64,000 bases of DNA from Imbricaverruca yamaguchii. Taxonomy: Eukaryota > Arthropoda > Thecostraca > Neoverrucidae. The stretch lies in assembly GCA_034440575.1 (NCBI GenBank), contig JAOTOL010001639.1:3566501-3630500 (forward strand), in the 5' to 3' direction. A program made the position numbers and the translations under genes. Position 1 is the stretch's first letter, and each line of letters begins with the position of its first letter. Below are positions 1-12,180 of this stretch, piece after piece. A model generated the notes under the pieces. That model saw nothing but the letters and a program-made list of their open reading frames with translations. It ran no database searches and was not told where the DNA came from.

Positions 1-2
1 CG

Positions 3-188
3 TCGGCGACCAAGGTGCGGTTCGTCGACGCGGCCGCGACTGGCTCGGTGCGGCGGTCAGGCTCGGCAGAATGCGGCGCGCTCATTCACTCTGAGATCAA
101 CAGCGATGACGAGATCGAACTCAGAGTTTACCACCCTGCCAGTGGGAATGACCTCACTGCAGTACCAACGGCGCGGCGCTACTATTGA
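3..188 (+). CDS. Open frame entering from the left edge, unrecognised
   Basis: This frame is open from the first bases of the window and ends at TGA 186-188, giving about 61 residues with no start seen. It uses many GC-ending codons (GCG, GTG, CGG, CTC, ATC). The translation has mixed composition with an acidic stretch (SDDEIELRVYHP) near the end, which looks more protein-like than most frames here. It could be the last part of a coding exon whose remainder lies left of the window. I do not recognise a domain, and there is no neighbouring gene to support it. A chance frame in GC-rich DNA is the alternative. Confidence 0.25.
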   Translation, partial: SATKVRFVDAAATGSVRRSGSAECGALIHSEINSDDEIELRVYHPASGNDLTAVPTARRYY

Positions 189-953
189 GCACGCCTAAAG
201 TGACGCCTAGCCGCGGTGCGACAGGAAGTTCCCGCATCGACTGACGTTCCTTGTCTTGTTGCATGTTAACACCAATGAAAGCCGGAACTGTCTGCATTCT
301 ATCTGGGGAACTATTTGGATTGGGGGATGCTATTAAGATGAGATCGCCTTTAGTTTGCCTGTCCATGACTGGCGGAAAGATGTTAAAGAACGGTGATAAG
401 AAGTATGTCTATCTTGGCATAATTTAATTACTGGTTAAGTTATGACTGAATTTCTGACAGGAAACAGCTAGCGTTCTCTTTCCACACATTTCTGCCGGTG
501 AATTTGTTCTCTCCGTGGATAGACTCTATTGTATGACATAGAGCAGGCATGCTTCTCTGTTTACTTCGTCATGCATTCAGTTTGGTGCAACTGTGTTCAC
601 ATAAATGCCCCAATCACAAATAAACCTTTGTGAAGACTATTGCCGTTGGACCGGATGATTCTGAAAGGATTCCCTACTTCTATGGTGTAACTATGTGCCA
701 AAAATGTACCGCAACGTAAAGTAAATTATATTTTTAGACAGCATGTGCAATGGAAAATTGCATGAAGTGGCTTTCATCATTCGTGAAAATGTACCAGCTC
801 AGCAAAGAGGAAAAAAACAAAATTCGTACAAATAACGATGCTGTATAAAACCATCAATAAGAGCAGCTGAGCCTTCATTCCGGTCGAACTTTAACGTGCG
901 CTTCGCACAAAATCCTAAGAATACCAAAAACAATATGCTGAGCAGTTTCGGCT
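189..953. other. Unassigned intergenic DNA
   Basis: AT-leaning unique-looking sequence. I see no convincing exon, repeat unit or known element between the left-edge frame and the mariner-like relic. Confidence 0.5.
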
Positions 954-1660
954 ATGGGCAATGTTGACCTAAGCCGAGGGGGCAGGGAGCGAAGCCGTTC
1001 AGAACGCTCTGCAGAGAGCGTTGAAATTGGAGAGGTCATCGTCCTAGAAACCTGCACGACGTTAATCAGGAAAATTCCAAGCCAGATTCACACCGACTAC
1101 AGCACGGCGAAAAAAAAGATTCCCAAGTTTCGCATAATGATGTGCAAAATGTTGATCCATGAAGCATCTTCTGAAGGAGACAAGGTTGGAAGAGGTGCTT
1201 TTGCAAACTGGTTCTGTGCTATGTGCACCGCTGACACCAATGTTATCAACATTTGGTTCAGTGAAGAGGCCCAGCTTCTGCCGAATGAGTGTGTGGACAC
1301 CTAAAATAGCCAGATTTAGGCCAACAGCATTCCAGACACAATCACGGGAAAGCCTTCGCACTCGGACAAGGCGCCCTTAGCTAAAAATAAAACCATCAGC
1401 TCACTACGGTTCTAGAATCGCAGCGGCTCCACAGTCATCATCAACAAGGAGCGCTCCGTCAAAATGCTCAATCGTTTTTGGAGCAGTGTCTGCAAGCACT
1501 ACGTGCACCTAAGATCACCATGTGGCTTCGAGATGAAACCACACCCCACGTATCCAACATGGCGCTTGATTGACTAGAACGACATTTTGGACAGCGTTTC
1601 ATCAGCCGCAAGGTTAATAAACACGGGATGCGATCCCTTGCCGGCTCATTCCACCGATTT
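954..1660 (+). pseudogene. Mariner/IS630-like transposase pseudogene
   Basis: Degraded transposase of the Tc1/mariner superfamily, a cut-and-paste DDE/DDD recombinase. From about 1130 the plus-strand frame reads a segment ending AFANWF, then after a spacer NVINIWFSEEA. This is the family's conserved block around the first catalytic aspartate, here with E in a D position. Two in-frame stops follow at 1302-1304 (TAA) and 1317-1319 (TAG), where the family has Q and W. The second block (about 1470-1620, another frame) reads TTPHVSNMALD, a stop, then LERHFGQRFISRK, matching the region around the second catalytic D. A frameshift therefore separates the blocks. The N-terminal helix-turn-helix and the terminal inverted repeats were not found. 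It is a dead copy, probably truncated at both ends. Confidence 0.72.
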
Positions 1661-1810
1661 TTACATATCTGGACGTCTATGGGGCTACCCCGAGAGCTAG
1701 GTCTGCCGGGGAAATACCAGACGCATCTGGGAGCTCAAGCAGATGACATAGGGGTCAAGGGGATCTCGACAGACTCGTGCGACCTGGTAACGGAGGGGGT
1801 GAAGATTTTC

Positions 1811-1843
1811 TCACGGCTCCGCACGTGAAGTGCGGAGCCGTGA
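1811..1843. repeat. Perfect 14-bp-stem hairpin
   Basis: TCACGGCTCCGCAC at 1811-1824 is followed by a 5-base loop and its exact reverse complement at 1830-1843. It lies between the mariner relic and the LINE tail. There is no T-run after it, so it is not a terminator. Confidence 0.8.
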
Positions 1844-1867
1844 ATCTGGCCGCCATCTGAAGTATGC

Positions 1868-2477
1868 CATGTTAGTTAGTTAGCTATTGCAGTTTAGGGG
1901 AGCATCGAATGCAAAGATCATATAGCGCCCATAACATAGTCATTTAGACATAGAGGCAAGTAGACGTCAAATCTGAGAACGAGTTATAAGTGACAATGTC
2001 ATATTTGTTCCAGGATAAAACTAGTATTAGCCACGTATACAGTAATGTGTTAATGACCTGCGGAAACCACTGAACATTTAATTTCGAAGAGGAATTTATA
2101 AAGTTGTCCCGAGTGAACAAGGTCAGACTCGTGCCCTAATACTTCCCGAAGCGAGACAGAGGAACGTCCAAAGTGACGTCTCCGTTCGTGGGAAAGCCGA
2201 GGACATGAAATTAAAATGTGTCGCACAAACGTTGGTGCGGTGCACCTCGGGTTCAGCGGTGCCTCGCCACCACCCAGAAGATACCGGTGTGTCGCATAGG
2301 TCCCACGCGCAGGCGACACAGAGAAACCTCGTGCCGTCTATTTCGCAGTGATGATGAAACCCAGTCACCAACACAGGGCCTCACCGTTTCAGCATATTGT
2401 TTGCTAAGGAGTCCCAGCTTGCTTGCCACTTCCTGATAATATATCCATTCACATCCGAGTAAAGGTCCTTCTTTGCA

Positions 2478-2515
<38 letters not shown>

Positions 2516-4335
2516 ACGTGTACACGGAGCCCGTGCACGTCGTTTCGCCGCAGCATCAGCGGCCTCGTTTCCAGAAATTCCCACGTGGCCCGGAATTAAA
2601 TATAGGACAATTGTTTCCCCAATACAGGTCAGAAAATTAAGCCTACGTAAAATAGTTTGTGCAAAAAAAAGTTCGATGGGTAAAATGCACTTAGAGTTTT
2701 AGGACTACTGAGTGAATCGGTGTAAACTATATGCAGCATGTCATCACATGTTTCAATGACGCTGAGTGCCTTGTCTAGTGCAAACAGCTCAGATGTGTAC
2801 ACAGATGAGTGTGGCGGTAAGGAGGACGCCCTAACAATTGTCCCTTTTACAAGGCACATCCAACACCAGACACTATCTTGGATCTGTCGATGTATGTGTC
2901 TGTGAAATGGCCGTAAAAAGACATAAATTCCACCGCCCGAAGTCCAAATTCTTCGGGAAGGACTTCGCACTTCTTGAAACTTGAAAGTGACACGTCAATA
3001 TGAGCTAAGGTCAGAGTCCAGGGAGGAACTTCCATCGGTCCGACGCACATCACACCGCGTAATCTTATGCCGCTGTCCTCGAACAGAGCATGAATCCTGG
3101 CACAGAATGGAGCAGAGCTAACAGGTCTTCTTCTTCTTCTGAACACATCCAGAGTGCGTGTGGAGAACACTGAACAGTATGTTGGGTGATTCAAAAACTG
3201 ACACAATTTACGTGCATGTCGCATGCCGAGGAGTTTCCGACCCATAGAGAGGCATAGTTCGTTGGCCTACACGAACAGACTGACAGTGGGTGAGGTGCGG
3301 AAGGTATCAGTGATAATACGGAGCGCCGTATGATGCATTGTGTCCAGCGCTCGTTTTATGGTCGAAGCTGCGCCGTCGTAGACAAAACATGCATAATCGA
3401 GTTTGGACCGAATCAGGGAGCGATATAACTGGAGGGTTGACCAATCGGCGCCCTCAACACGTTCATGGACTTAAAGCAACTTTCTTTAAGCATTAAAAAA
3501 TAATGTCTGTATGTTAGTCAGCTGTTAAGAAGAGCGCGATAAATTTCATCTCCTTCTCTGTAGGAATTTCCGAGCCAAACAACCTGATCTTCATGTCCGG
3601 GGAGTTTCGGCGCCGGAAAGAAATGCATGGCGACCGTCTTGATGTGGAGAAGCGGAAGCCGTTTACCATTGTCCAGCGTTCAACCCTGGCGACAGCAAGT
3701 TGCAACTATCTCTGCATTATTGGTGTTCGACGTCCAGATCGTGAAGTCGACAACGAATAATGCATGGGATATCGACGGTGACAGGACAGATCTGATATTA
3801 TTAATCATAACGGCGGATAGGGCCACGCTCATTATACTGCCCTGCGGAATTCCGTCGACCTCGTTGGAAGCATCGCGAGAGTCCATTTTCAACACGCATT
3901 CGAAACCTACGGCTTGTCAGAAAGTTATCGAGAAAGACACCAATGGAACCTCGTAGACCACACTCTCGTAAGTTCATAACAATGTCATGTCGCCATATGG
4001 TGTCGAAAGCGTTCCCTATGTAAACAAAAAAACACAGCCACAACATGACGGTGCTGTGCGAAAGCTGCCCGAGTTGCGTTGTCGATTGTGACGATGTGAT
4101 CAATGGTGCTTCGGTTTTCCTAAAACCGCACTCAGCATTCGATAAAATGCTTCTGTCCTCCAGATACCAACACAACCGAGCATTCACCATTCGTTCCATC
4201 AGCTTGCATATGGGTGAAGTTAAGGACATGAGGCGATAATGCAGTGGTTCGATTCCACTCTTCTCCGGCTTCAAAACAGATCTGATGGTGGCTTCACGCG
4301 AAGCTTCTGGAAACTCGCCGTTCTCCCACAGAGAC
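1868..4335 (-). pseudogene. LINE copy A1: reverse transcriptase to 3' tail (I clade)
   Basis: Minus-strand non-LTR retrotransposon ORF2 remnant, read from 4335 downward. Reverse transcriptase palm motifs are visible: the LKPEKSG block, then a SLTS block, then GFRK near 4120. The thumb region (KLDYACF-like) lies near 3440-3350 and continues as GMRHARKLCQF at 3220. The ribonuclease H region is at about 2930-2600 (YIDRSK, YTSELFALDKAL). The C-terminal Zn-type segment (CRLRVG, then HILISCP) runs near 2340-2160. The copy ends in 3' UTR and a short tail that reads TAACTAACTAAC on the minus strand (1871-1883). Many frameshifts and stops separate the blocks. The family encodes reverse transcription at the target site. 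This copy cannot be active and lacks the endonuclease. Confidence 0.85.
2480..2513. repeat. (GA)n microsatellite inside LINE A1
   Basis: About 17 GA dinucleotides interrupt the ribonuclease H to zinc-segment region of LINE copy A1, so the array expanded after insertion. Confidence 0.95.
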
Positions 4336-4905
4336 ACTTGATTTTCAACACTTGATTGAATCAGTTGTCCCGATTGGACAACGGTAGAGCTGTCACTAAG
4401 AACAGTGTCAAGTGAAACCATCTGGAGAGATCCAAAGTAACGTCTACGCTCGTCAGTGTATGTAGGACACGAGATCAAAACATGGTGCACTGTCAGTGGT
4501 GATAAACATCTAGCGCACTGGGGTCTGTCGCCGCCGCACAGCATGCATCCGTGCGTGGTGTAAGTGTGCCCTATGCGGAGGCGACATAATGTCACCTCTT
4601 CTTTTCTATGCACACGATGGGACGACCCCATGGTTCCAAACGGGGCTTGATCCTTCTCAGCTTGTTCGCACTGGTCTCGTCCAACATTGTTTGCAACTTT
4701 TCCAGGAGAAAGACGGAAATCATTCTGTAATAGCCTGTGGCGGGAAGCGGTAGCGACCGGGTGCACGGTGCATACGCTGCTCGCCTCGCCGCAGCGTCCG
4801 CCAACTCGTTCCCAGCAATTCCAACATGGCCAGGGAGCCAACACAGAATGTAGCAAAGCTTCCTGTGGGGGACACTTGGAACACAGAAATCCCCCCCGTT
4901 CATGT
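4336..4905 (-). pseudogene. LINE copy A2: ribonuclease H end and C-terminal zinc segment
   Basis: Second fragment of the same LINE family, immediately upstream (on the minus strand) of copy A1. One frame from 4903 reads LCWLPGHVGIAGNELADAA, the C-terminal motif of LINE ribonuclease H, where H and D are catalytic or structural residues. Another frame continues with LCRLRIGHTYTTHGCMLCGG, then CARC, then HHVLISCP, a Cys/His cluster typical of the C-terminus of I/R1-type ORF2 proteins. At about 4330-4336 the frame passes directly into the reverse transcriptase of copy A1. The order is therefore RNaseH-Zn then RT-RNaseH-Zn, a head-to-tail chimera. A direct repeat CACTTGATT lies at the junction. 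Confidence 0.8.
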
Positions 4906-6128
<1,223 letters not shown>

Positions 6129-7297
6129 TCAGACAAAGTGCAAACATGTCTGATATAGCTCCGCGGAGCAAAGCTTCTTTACAAGAACTACTCGTCGTCC
6201 GAAGTGGTGCACAGCGGTAAGACACCTTAGAATATCACGCCCAAGTGGGTTGGAACGATGAAATGTCTTTACGGCTAAAAGACTACTTAAAGAGTCAGTG
6301 GAAACCGCATGGCGATCGCATCCTGACACTTCGATATAACATAGGGCTTTAAAAATGGCTACAAGTTCTGATGAATATACAGATGCGTGCTTCGGGAGGG
6401 AAAATGATCGGGTGACAGTGTCATAAACGAATGCGCTACCAACACCATCACCAGTTCTAGAGCGATCGGTATATGTGGTCACCCATTCATGAAATGAAGC
6501 GATACGTTTAAGGGCCAGCGAGAGGAACTTTTCTGGAGTGACATCGGGTTTCCTGGTCCTAGCGAGGGATGCGGTGCGATCAACTCCCATGGAGGATTCT
6601 CCATATGGTCAACTTTCCGGATACCTTGGAGTCTGACCGGGCTTTCTCGCAAAAGTTCACGCACGCGTACACCGAACGGAGCAACATTCAAGTTTCGATC
6701 TGCGGAGAAAATGGTCGCCAATCGTCGCGAGAAAACATGTGTGTAAGCGGGATGATCAGGGAGCTGGCGAAATTTGCAGGCGTAGCGCATACCCAGTATT
6801 TCTCTACGCAGGCAGAGGGGCGGCTCATGTGCCTCTGCTAGAAGGCTTACCGTGGGTTAGGTACGAAATGCTCCAGTTGCAATGCGGATGGCAATGTGGT
6901 GGATGTTGTCAAGCATACGCTTATTGGATACAGCCGCCAAGTCATAGATTAAACTTGCGTAGTCAAGTTTTGAACGAATCAGAGCATGATACAACAGCAT
7001 AAGCGTGTCCCGATCAGCACCATAGAATGTACGAGCAACGCATTTCATGATATTCAGTGCTGTAAAACATTTTCCACGCAACGTTTTCAGGTGGTGCTGG
7101 TATGTCAGACGTCGGTCAAATTCCACCCCCAGAAATCGCACCACGTGTTGAACGAGTACATTCCTGCCGCAAAGCTTAATTTCGATGCTCCGGTCACATC
7201 GGCGACGACAGAAATGGAGAGCGACAGTTTTCGTTGCAGAAAACGAAAACCCATTGATATTTGCCCACTTTTCCAAGCATGAAACTGCTAGTTGCAA
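6129..7297 (-). pseudogene. LINE B distal block: RT end, thumb and ribonuclease H (left duplicate)
   Basis: Read from 7297 downward. The reverse transcriptase C-terminal palm (LAVSCLEKWANINGFSFS) is followed by VVRFLGVEFD, then the thumb with RSKLDYASLIYDLAA and RIATGAFRT. A frameshift leads to RYACKFRQLPDHPAYTHVFS. Ribonuclease H begins near 6485 with TYTDRSRTGDGVGSAF (first catalytic D), and SVYSSELVAIFKAL supplies the catalytic E. DSLSSLLA at about 6290 is the third acidic block. The reading then runs VVLV and leaves the LINE at about 6165, losing the last motif. This block is the left member of a 1.1-kb tandem duplication. Confidence 0.85.
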
Positions 7298-8473
7298 CTG
7301 CCGTTGTGATATTGGTGTACGTGAAGCGCAGGACCAAATGATATCACGCCCAAGTGGGTTGGAACGATGAAATGTCTTTACGGCTAAAAGACTACTTAAA
7401 GAGTCAGTGGAAACCGCATGGCGATCGCATCCCTGACACTTCGATATAACATAGGGCTTTAAAAATGGCTACAAGTTCTGATGAATATACAGATGCGTGC
7501 TTCGGGAGGGAAAATGATCGGGTGACAGTGTCATAAACGAATGCGCTACCAACACCATCACCAGTTCTAGAGCGATCGGTATATGTGGTCACCCATTCAT
7601 GAAATGAAGCGATACGTTTAAGGGCCAGCGAGAGGAACTTTTCTGGAGTGACATCGGGTTTCCTGGTCCTAGCGAGGGATGCGGTGCGATCAACTCCCAT
7701 GGAGGGTTCTCCATATGGTCAACTTTCCGGATACCTTGGAGTCTGACCCGGCTTTCTCGCAAAAGTTCACGCACGCGTACACCGAACGGAGCAACATTCA
7801 AGTTTCGATCTGCGGAGAAAATGGTCGCCAATCGTCGCGAGATAACATGTGTGTAAGCGGGATGATCAGGTAGCTGGCGAAGTTTGCAGGCGTAGCGCAT
7901 ACCCAGTCTTCCTCTACGCAGGCAGAGGGGCGGCTCATGTGCCTCTGCTAGAAGGCTTACCGTGAGTGAGGTGCGAAATGCTCCAGTTGCAATGCGGATG
8001 GCAATGTGGTGGATGTTGTCAAGCATACGCTTGTTGGCTACAGCCGCAAAGTCATAGATTAAACTTGCGTAGTCAAGTTTTGAACGAATCAGAGCATGAT
8101 ACAACAGTATAAGCGTATCCCGATCAGCACCATAGGATGTACGAGCAACGCATTTCATGATGTTCAGTGCGCTAAAACATTATAGGTTCTAAAACATTCG
8201 TGGTTCTAGGAACCACGCAACGTTTTCAGGTGGTGCTGGTATGTCAAACGTCGGTCAAATTCCACCCACAGAAATCGCACCACGGGTTGAACATTCCTGC
8301 CGCAAAGTTTAATTTCGATGCTCTGGTCACATTGGCGACGACAGAAATGGAGAGCGACATTTTTCGTTGCAGAAAACGAAAACCCATTGATATTTGCCCA
8401 TTTTTCCAAGCATGAAACTGCTAGTTGCAACTGCCGTTGTGATATTGGTGTACGTGAAGCGCAGGACCAAATG
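6232..8473. repeat. 1.1-kb direct tandem duplication within LINE B
   Basis: Sequence 6232-7340 (1,109 bp) repeats as 7341-8473 (1,133 bp) in the same orientation, joined directly at CCAAATG/ATATCACGCC. The copies differ by scattered substitutions and small indels. One is an added 8-bp-stem palindrome (CGTGGTTC-TAG-GAACCACG) near 8203-8221 in the right copy. They have therefore diverged since duplication, or they derive from two related LINE copies. Confidence 0.9.
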
Positions 8474-9247
8474 GCAAAATCATCTACGAAAAGTGATCGC
8501 CCCATGGTCCGCGGAATGGAATCGCCGATATCATCGATCATGATACGGAATAGTGGAACGCTGAGAACACTTCCCTGTGGGACACCGTTTTCCGGGATAA
8601 ACCAGTGGGAGAAATGGCAGCCAATGCGTACCCGAAATCTTCTTTCTGTCAAAAAAAATTTGCAGGAAAATTCCCATGTGACCATATATTCCTTTCTTTA
8701 CGAGTTTCATGAGGATTTCGTGACGCCACGTTGTGTCATATGCTTTCTCAGTGTCGAAGAAAACTGCCCCTAGATGGCGTCTTCTAGGAAGAGCAACCCT
8801 TACCTCGGTGTCTAGAGATAAAATGTGATCAGTGGTGCTTCTGTTTTTCCGGAAACCGCATTGGTAATTTGCAAGAAGGTCGTGTTTTTCTAGGAACCAC
8901 ATAAGGCGAACGCTGACCATCTTTTCCAATAGCTTGCAAGGGGCAGATGTCAAGGATATTGGGCGGTAGTTCAAAGGGTTGGTACCGCTTTTCCCAGGTT
9001 TAAGAAGGGGAACTATTGCGGCATCCCTCCACGATGGAGGGAATAGCCCGAGCTCCCATAAATGGTTAAATGCACGTAAAAGTACTGATATCACTCCCTG
9101 CGGCAGATGTCTCAATAACTCATTGTGTACACAATGCGGGCCCTCAGCGACGCTTGCAAGCGAAGAAATGGCAGATGCTAGCTCAGATCTGGTAAACGGT
9201 TGGTTATATGAAAGCCGATGAAGCGTTGAAAAATCAATCTGAGTCAT
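7404..9247 (-). pseudogene. LINE B reverse transcriptase, thumb and ribonuclease H (right duplicate)
   Basis: Read from 9247 downward. The frame starts in the fingers (RSELASAISSLA), then WRDAAIVPLLKPGKSG, NYRPISLTS, CGFRKNRSTTDHI, and a palm stretch reading AVFFDTEKAYDT where the family motif has F-D-x-x-x-A-F-D. The YADD-equivalent is read in another frame as LFVDDFAIW at about 8490, which preserves two adjacent aspartates. The thumb (RSKLDYASLIYDFAA, RIATGAFRTS) and the ribonuclease H start (TYTDRSRTGDG, SSELVAIFKAL) follow. At least three frame changes break the protein. The role in the family is copying the LINE RNA onto nicked target DNA. Confidence 0.88.
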
Positions 9248-9332
9248 TTCACAGTGGCGTTTATGACGAAGGAAGGCTGATCATTGGTACCAGTTCGACA
9301 TCTTGCAGCAAGGGCGGTTCAAAATTCGTTGG

Positions 9333-9542
9333 CTACATCCATCGGGTGAGTAACTTCACGATCGCCGATAGGGATCGTGAAGTTACTAATATAGGGAGAG
9401 GGATCGAACTGAGTTGGCCAGAGATCCATTTAATTAGGGACCAGATCAGAGAGTTGGGAGTGAAGCGGCTCAAATAATTCACATATTCACGCCAAGATGA
9501 CCACTTTGCTTCCTGTATCGTACGCCGCACGAAAGCCCGCAC
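9333..9542 (-). pseudogene. LINE B linker between endonuclease and reverse transcriptase
   Basis: The minus-strand frame reads KWSSWREYVNYLSRFT then IWSLIKWISGQ, the segment that joins endonuclease and reverse transcriptase in this LINE type. It is cut by a small inverted duplication at 9349-9387. Confidence 0.7.
9349..9387. repeat. Perfect 15-bp-stem hairpin in the LINE linker
   Basis: AGTAACTTCACGATC (9349-9363) is followed by a 9-base spacer and its exact reverse complement (9373-9387). The inverted copy looks secondary to the LINE coding sequence. Confidence 0.85.
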
Positions 9543-9639
9543 GTCTAAACTCTATTCAATTTGTGGTGGTACTCTTACGGTTGAAAGCTATAAATGCGCG
9601 TCGCCTCGCTCGGATGGCATCCCGGAACTCGAGCGTCCA

Positions 9640-10494
9640 TCAAGGAACTGGAGTACGCCTAGGGGACACAGTGGTTTTGGGTATGCATCTTGATGCACAT
9701 TCTAGAAGGAGAGAAGTAAATGTCTCTATTGAAATTGGTGGTTGATCATAGTGTGAACAAAAAACACGCTGTACCTGGTCTTCAAACATTTCCCAGTCCG
9801 CGTTTTTAAAGTTCCGTCGCTGTGGTCGTGGTCCCAATATCGGGCTACCTTGGTAATGTAGCCAGATGGGAAAATGGTCGCCTTCCAATGAGTCCTCGTC
9901 AACCTACCATTCAAACTGTTAACCAGCTGTGGGGTCACGAGACTAAGATCCAAAGCCGAAGAAAGACCTGATGTGAGGCTAAAATGGGTACCTGCTCCAG
10001 GGTTTGGTATGCAAAGAGATGTCCGTAGAATGAAGTTTTCCAAGAGACGCCCACGAGAGTTAGTATCAGCGCAGCCCCATATAGTGTTATGGGAATTAAA
10101 GTCTCCTAAAAGAAGGAGGGGAGGCGTTAGATGAGAGAAGAGCTTCTCCATACCATTGATTGGATATACAACACCAGGGGGAGGTACAGGGAGCAGACAG
10201 TAAAAGCGCGACGGTTCAGAAGGATACGTGCGGCCACCGCCTGTAAGGTGGTTGTCCGCGCGATTTCTTTTCTCGGAACGCTGTGGTGCACAGCCAGTAG
10301 CACCTCACCATATGCAATGGTGTTAACTATGACATACGAAAGACAGAATAGTTTGTAATGGATATATTGTGCCCTGGTCTAAGTTTTGTTTCCTGCAGGC
10401 ATACTATTGCTGGGAATTGTTGATTAAGAACTCTCTGGAGTTCTTGGGCACTTGTTATAAAACCTCTACAGTTCCATTGTAAAAACGCCTGCAT
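9640..10494 (-). pseudogene. LINE B ORF2 apurinic-type endonuclease domain
   Basis: ORF2 appears to start at ATG 10494-10492, reading MQAFLQWNCRGF and soon AIVCLQETKL, in which N and E are the conserved metal-binding and catalytic residues of this endonuclease family. After a frame change, LLLLGDFNSHNTIWG (about 10105) carries the conserved D and N, and GLSSALDLSLVTP matches the later part of the fold. The final motif is split between two frames, with DHFPI near 9880 being the catalytic D/H pair. The domain nicks target DNA to prime reverse transcription. Frameshifts make this copy non-functional. Confidence 0.85.
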
Positions 10495-10613
10495 GGTGGG
10501 CGGTTTAAGTGCTAAAGCATGTTTCGGAAAACATCACATATATGGCCAGTAATGGTTTCTCCATAAAGAGTCGCATGATACAATGGTCACTGGTTAGAAA
10601 ATTGCGTAGGGGG

Positions 10614-12115
10614 TTAAATCCGCGCTCCTTGCCCAGGAATGGAGTCCGCTAGCTCGTCTTGGCTATGTTTCAGCGACTGGGTCCTGGGGCGAGATCGCGA
10701 AGATGCTTCCACTGGTGGGGAGCTCGACAGTGGCATTCCTCTTTTCTGGGGACCTAAACGGGGTGGAGGAGGAGGAGGGCCCATCTCGTCTGACCGAGCC
10801 GGCCCTTCCACTTGACGTCACGACGATGGGGTGGCCGACCCTGGGGGAAGAGACTTGTCCGTCCCTTGACGTCCACCCGTTTGGGTCCTCTCCAGCTGGG
10901 CGAGTCGTGCTCGCTTGGCCTCACGGGCACGCCTTTCGGCTTCCTGGTGCTTGAAGCTTTCATCGGAGATATGGATTGTGCGGTGGGTGCTGCGTGACGA
11001 TGATGGAGGTGCGGAAGCGGATGTTGAGGGTGAGGGCGAGGCCTGCCTCACGGGGAGGGGGTTGGATTCGGGAAGGGAGGGTGTGGATAAGAAGGATTTG
11101 GAGGTGGTGGTGCGTGGAGGGATTGCTGGGAGGTTGCAGGATGGATGGGGTGTATGAGGTGGGGATTTCAGGGTAGGTGACGGGGAAGGCTTTGGCGGGG
11201 AAGACCGAACAGGCCTCTTAGTCCGTTGGACTTGAACTCAATCCCTGCTTGCCAATGTTGGCCGAGACACATCTGGTGGGTTGTCATCGCGATCACACGT
11301 GGTGGGTGGGACACCTGTGGGCTCCGAGTCGCCTGGTGTTGGCTGCCTCTGTGCAGCAGGTGTCTCGAATGGAACTCCAAAAGCTCGAAATAGGGCTGTT
11401 AGGTGTGATATCAGGTCAGATGCTTTGTTGGATTGTATGTACTGCGTGGTCGTCAAGGTAGATTTTTTTTTCGAGTACGAAATCCTGGGTACGATGCTTC
11501 ATATAGGTCCCTGGTCTCTCTAAATGTGATCTCTCTGGTGTGCTTTAGTGAGATAATCTCACTTGCTTTAATATAATTCGGGCATGTGCGTTCGTACGCG
11601 GTGTGGGGATACTGTCCTTGACCTCAGTTGACACAGAACGGGTTTTTGGATATGCAATTTTCACCGGAATGTTCAGGGGAGGCATACCTGCTGCACGCGA
11701 GGCGGTTACGGCAAAACTGGGTAGTTTGTCCAAACCGTTGGCATTTGAAGCAACGCATGGTGCAAGGAAGAAGTTCTCGTACCTTAACCCGTACGTAACC
11801 CAGTCGTATCTCCGGATTTAAATCTGTTCTGTTAAATGTCAGGATAACGTTGTTTGTCATAATGAGATCTGCTCCTCTCTTTACCTTCATTTTCCTCACG
11901 CCAATCGCACCCCAAAGGAGAGAGGCACGTTTTAATCGGAAAGGACCGAGGCTTCTTGCCCGTTGGACCAGAGTCCATTCCCCACCCCCGCGGATTGAAA
12001 TGGAAGGGGCCTCAGATGGGCGAAAGGGGCATGCATTCGTACAGGGTTGGACCACGGTCGCAGCAGCGCCGTGTTGGGTTTGCTGCCCTGGTCTCGCAGG
12101 AGAACCAAGGGGCAC
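10614..12115 (-). pseudogene. LINE B ORF1 nucleic-acid-binding protein
   Basis: Read from 12115 downward. After an N-terminal region there is a CCHC-like knuckle, CFKCQRFGQTTQFC, in which the usual histidine after G is Q. It is followed by further Cys residues (LACSRYASPEHSGENC). A frameshift leads to an ITTK-type spacer, then an Arg/Ala/Glu-rich predicted helix (RRAREAKRARLAQLE at about 10940). The end is Pro/Ser-rich, closing with SQDELADSIPGQG near 10640. ORF1 proteins of I elements coat the RNA. Several frames are needed to read it, so it is a pseudogene. The gap to the ORF2 start is about 120 bp. Confidence 0.8.
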
Positions 12116-12180
12116 TCCGAAAAATCGAAGAAGAACAGTTAGATGTGAGCTGTGTAGGATTGCCTGACTTATGTAATGTT

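Larger units (their letters stand above)
6129..12180 (-). mobile_element. LINE copy B, near-complete I-clade retrotransposon with internal duplication
   Basis: Minus-strand order is ORF1 (zinc knuckle, 12.1-10.6 kb), apurinic-type endonuclease (10.5-9.65 kb), linker, reverse transcriptase (9.3-8.2 kb), thumb, then ribonuclease H. This order, with ribonuclease H after the reverse transcriptase, is that of the I clade. Without the 1.1-kb internal duplication the element would be about 4.9 kb, near the usual 5-6 kb. It stops inside the ribonuclease H at about 6130-6165, so the C-terminal zinc segment, 3' UTR and tail are missing. Frameshifts occur in every domain, so it is inactive. Confidence 0.85.

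Noticed and set aside
25..45. SalI/NotI-like GTCGACGCGGCCGC suggesting cloning adaptor
   Set aside because: It reads through as part of a continuous GC-rich open frame, with no other vector sequence.
9640..10151. Endonuclease-like domain as a host DNA-repair gene
   Set aside because: It is followed in order by LINE linker, reverse transcriptase and ribonuclease H, so it is the LINE endonuclease.
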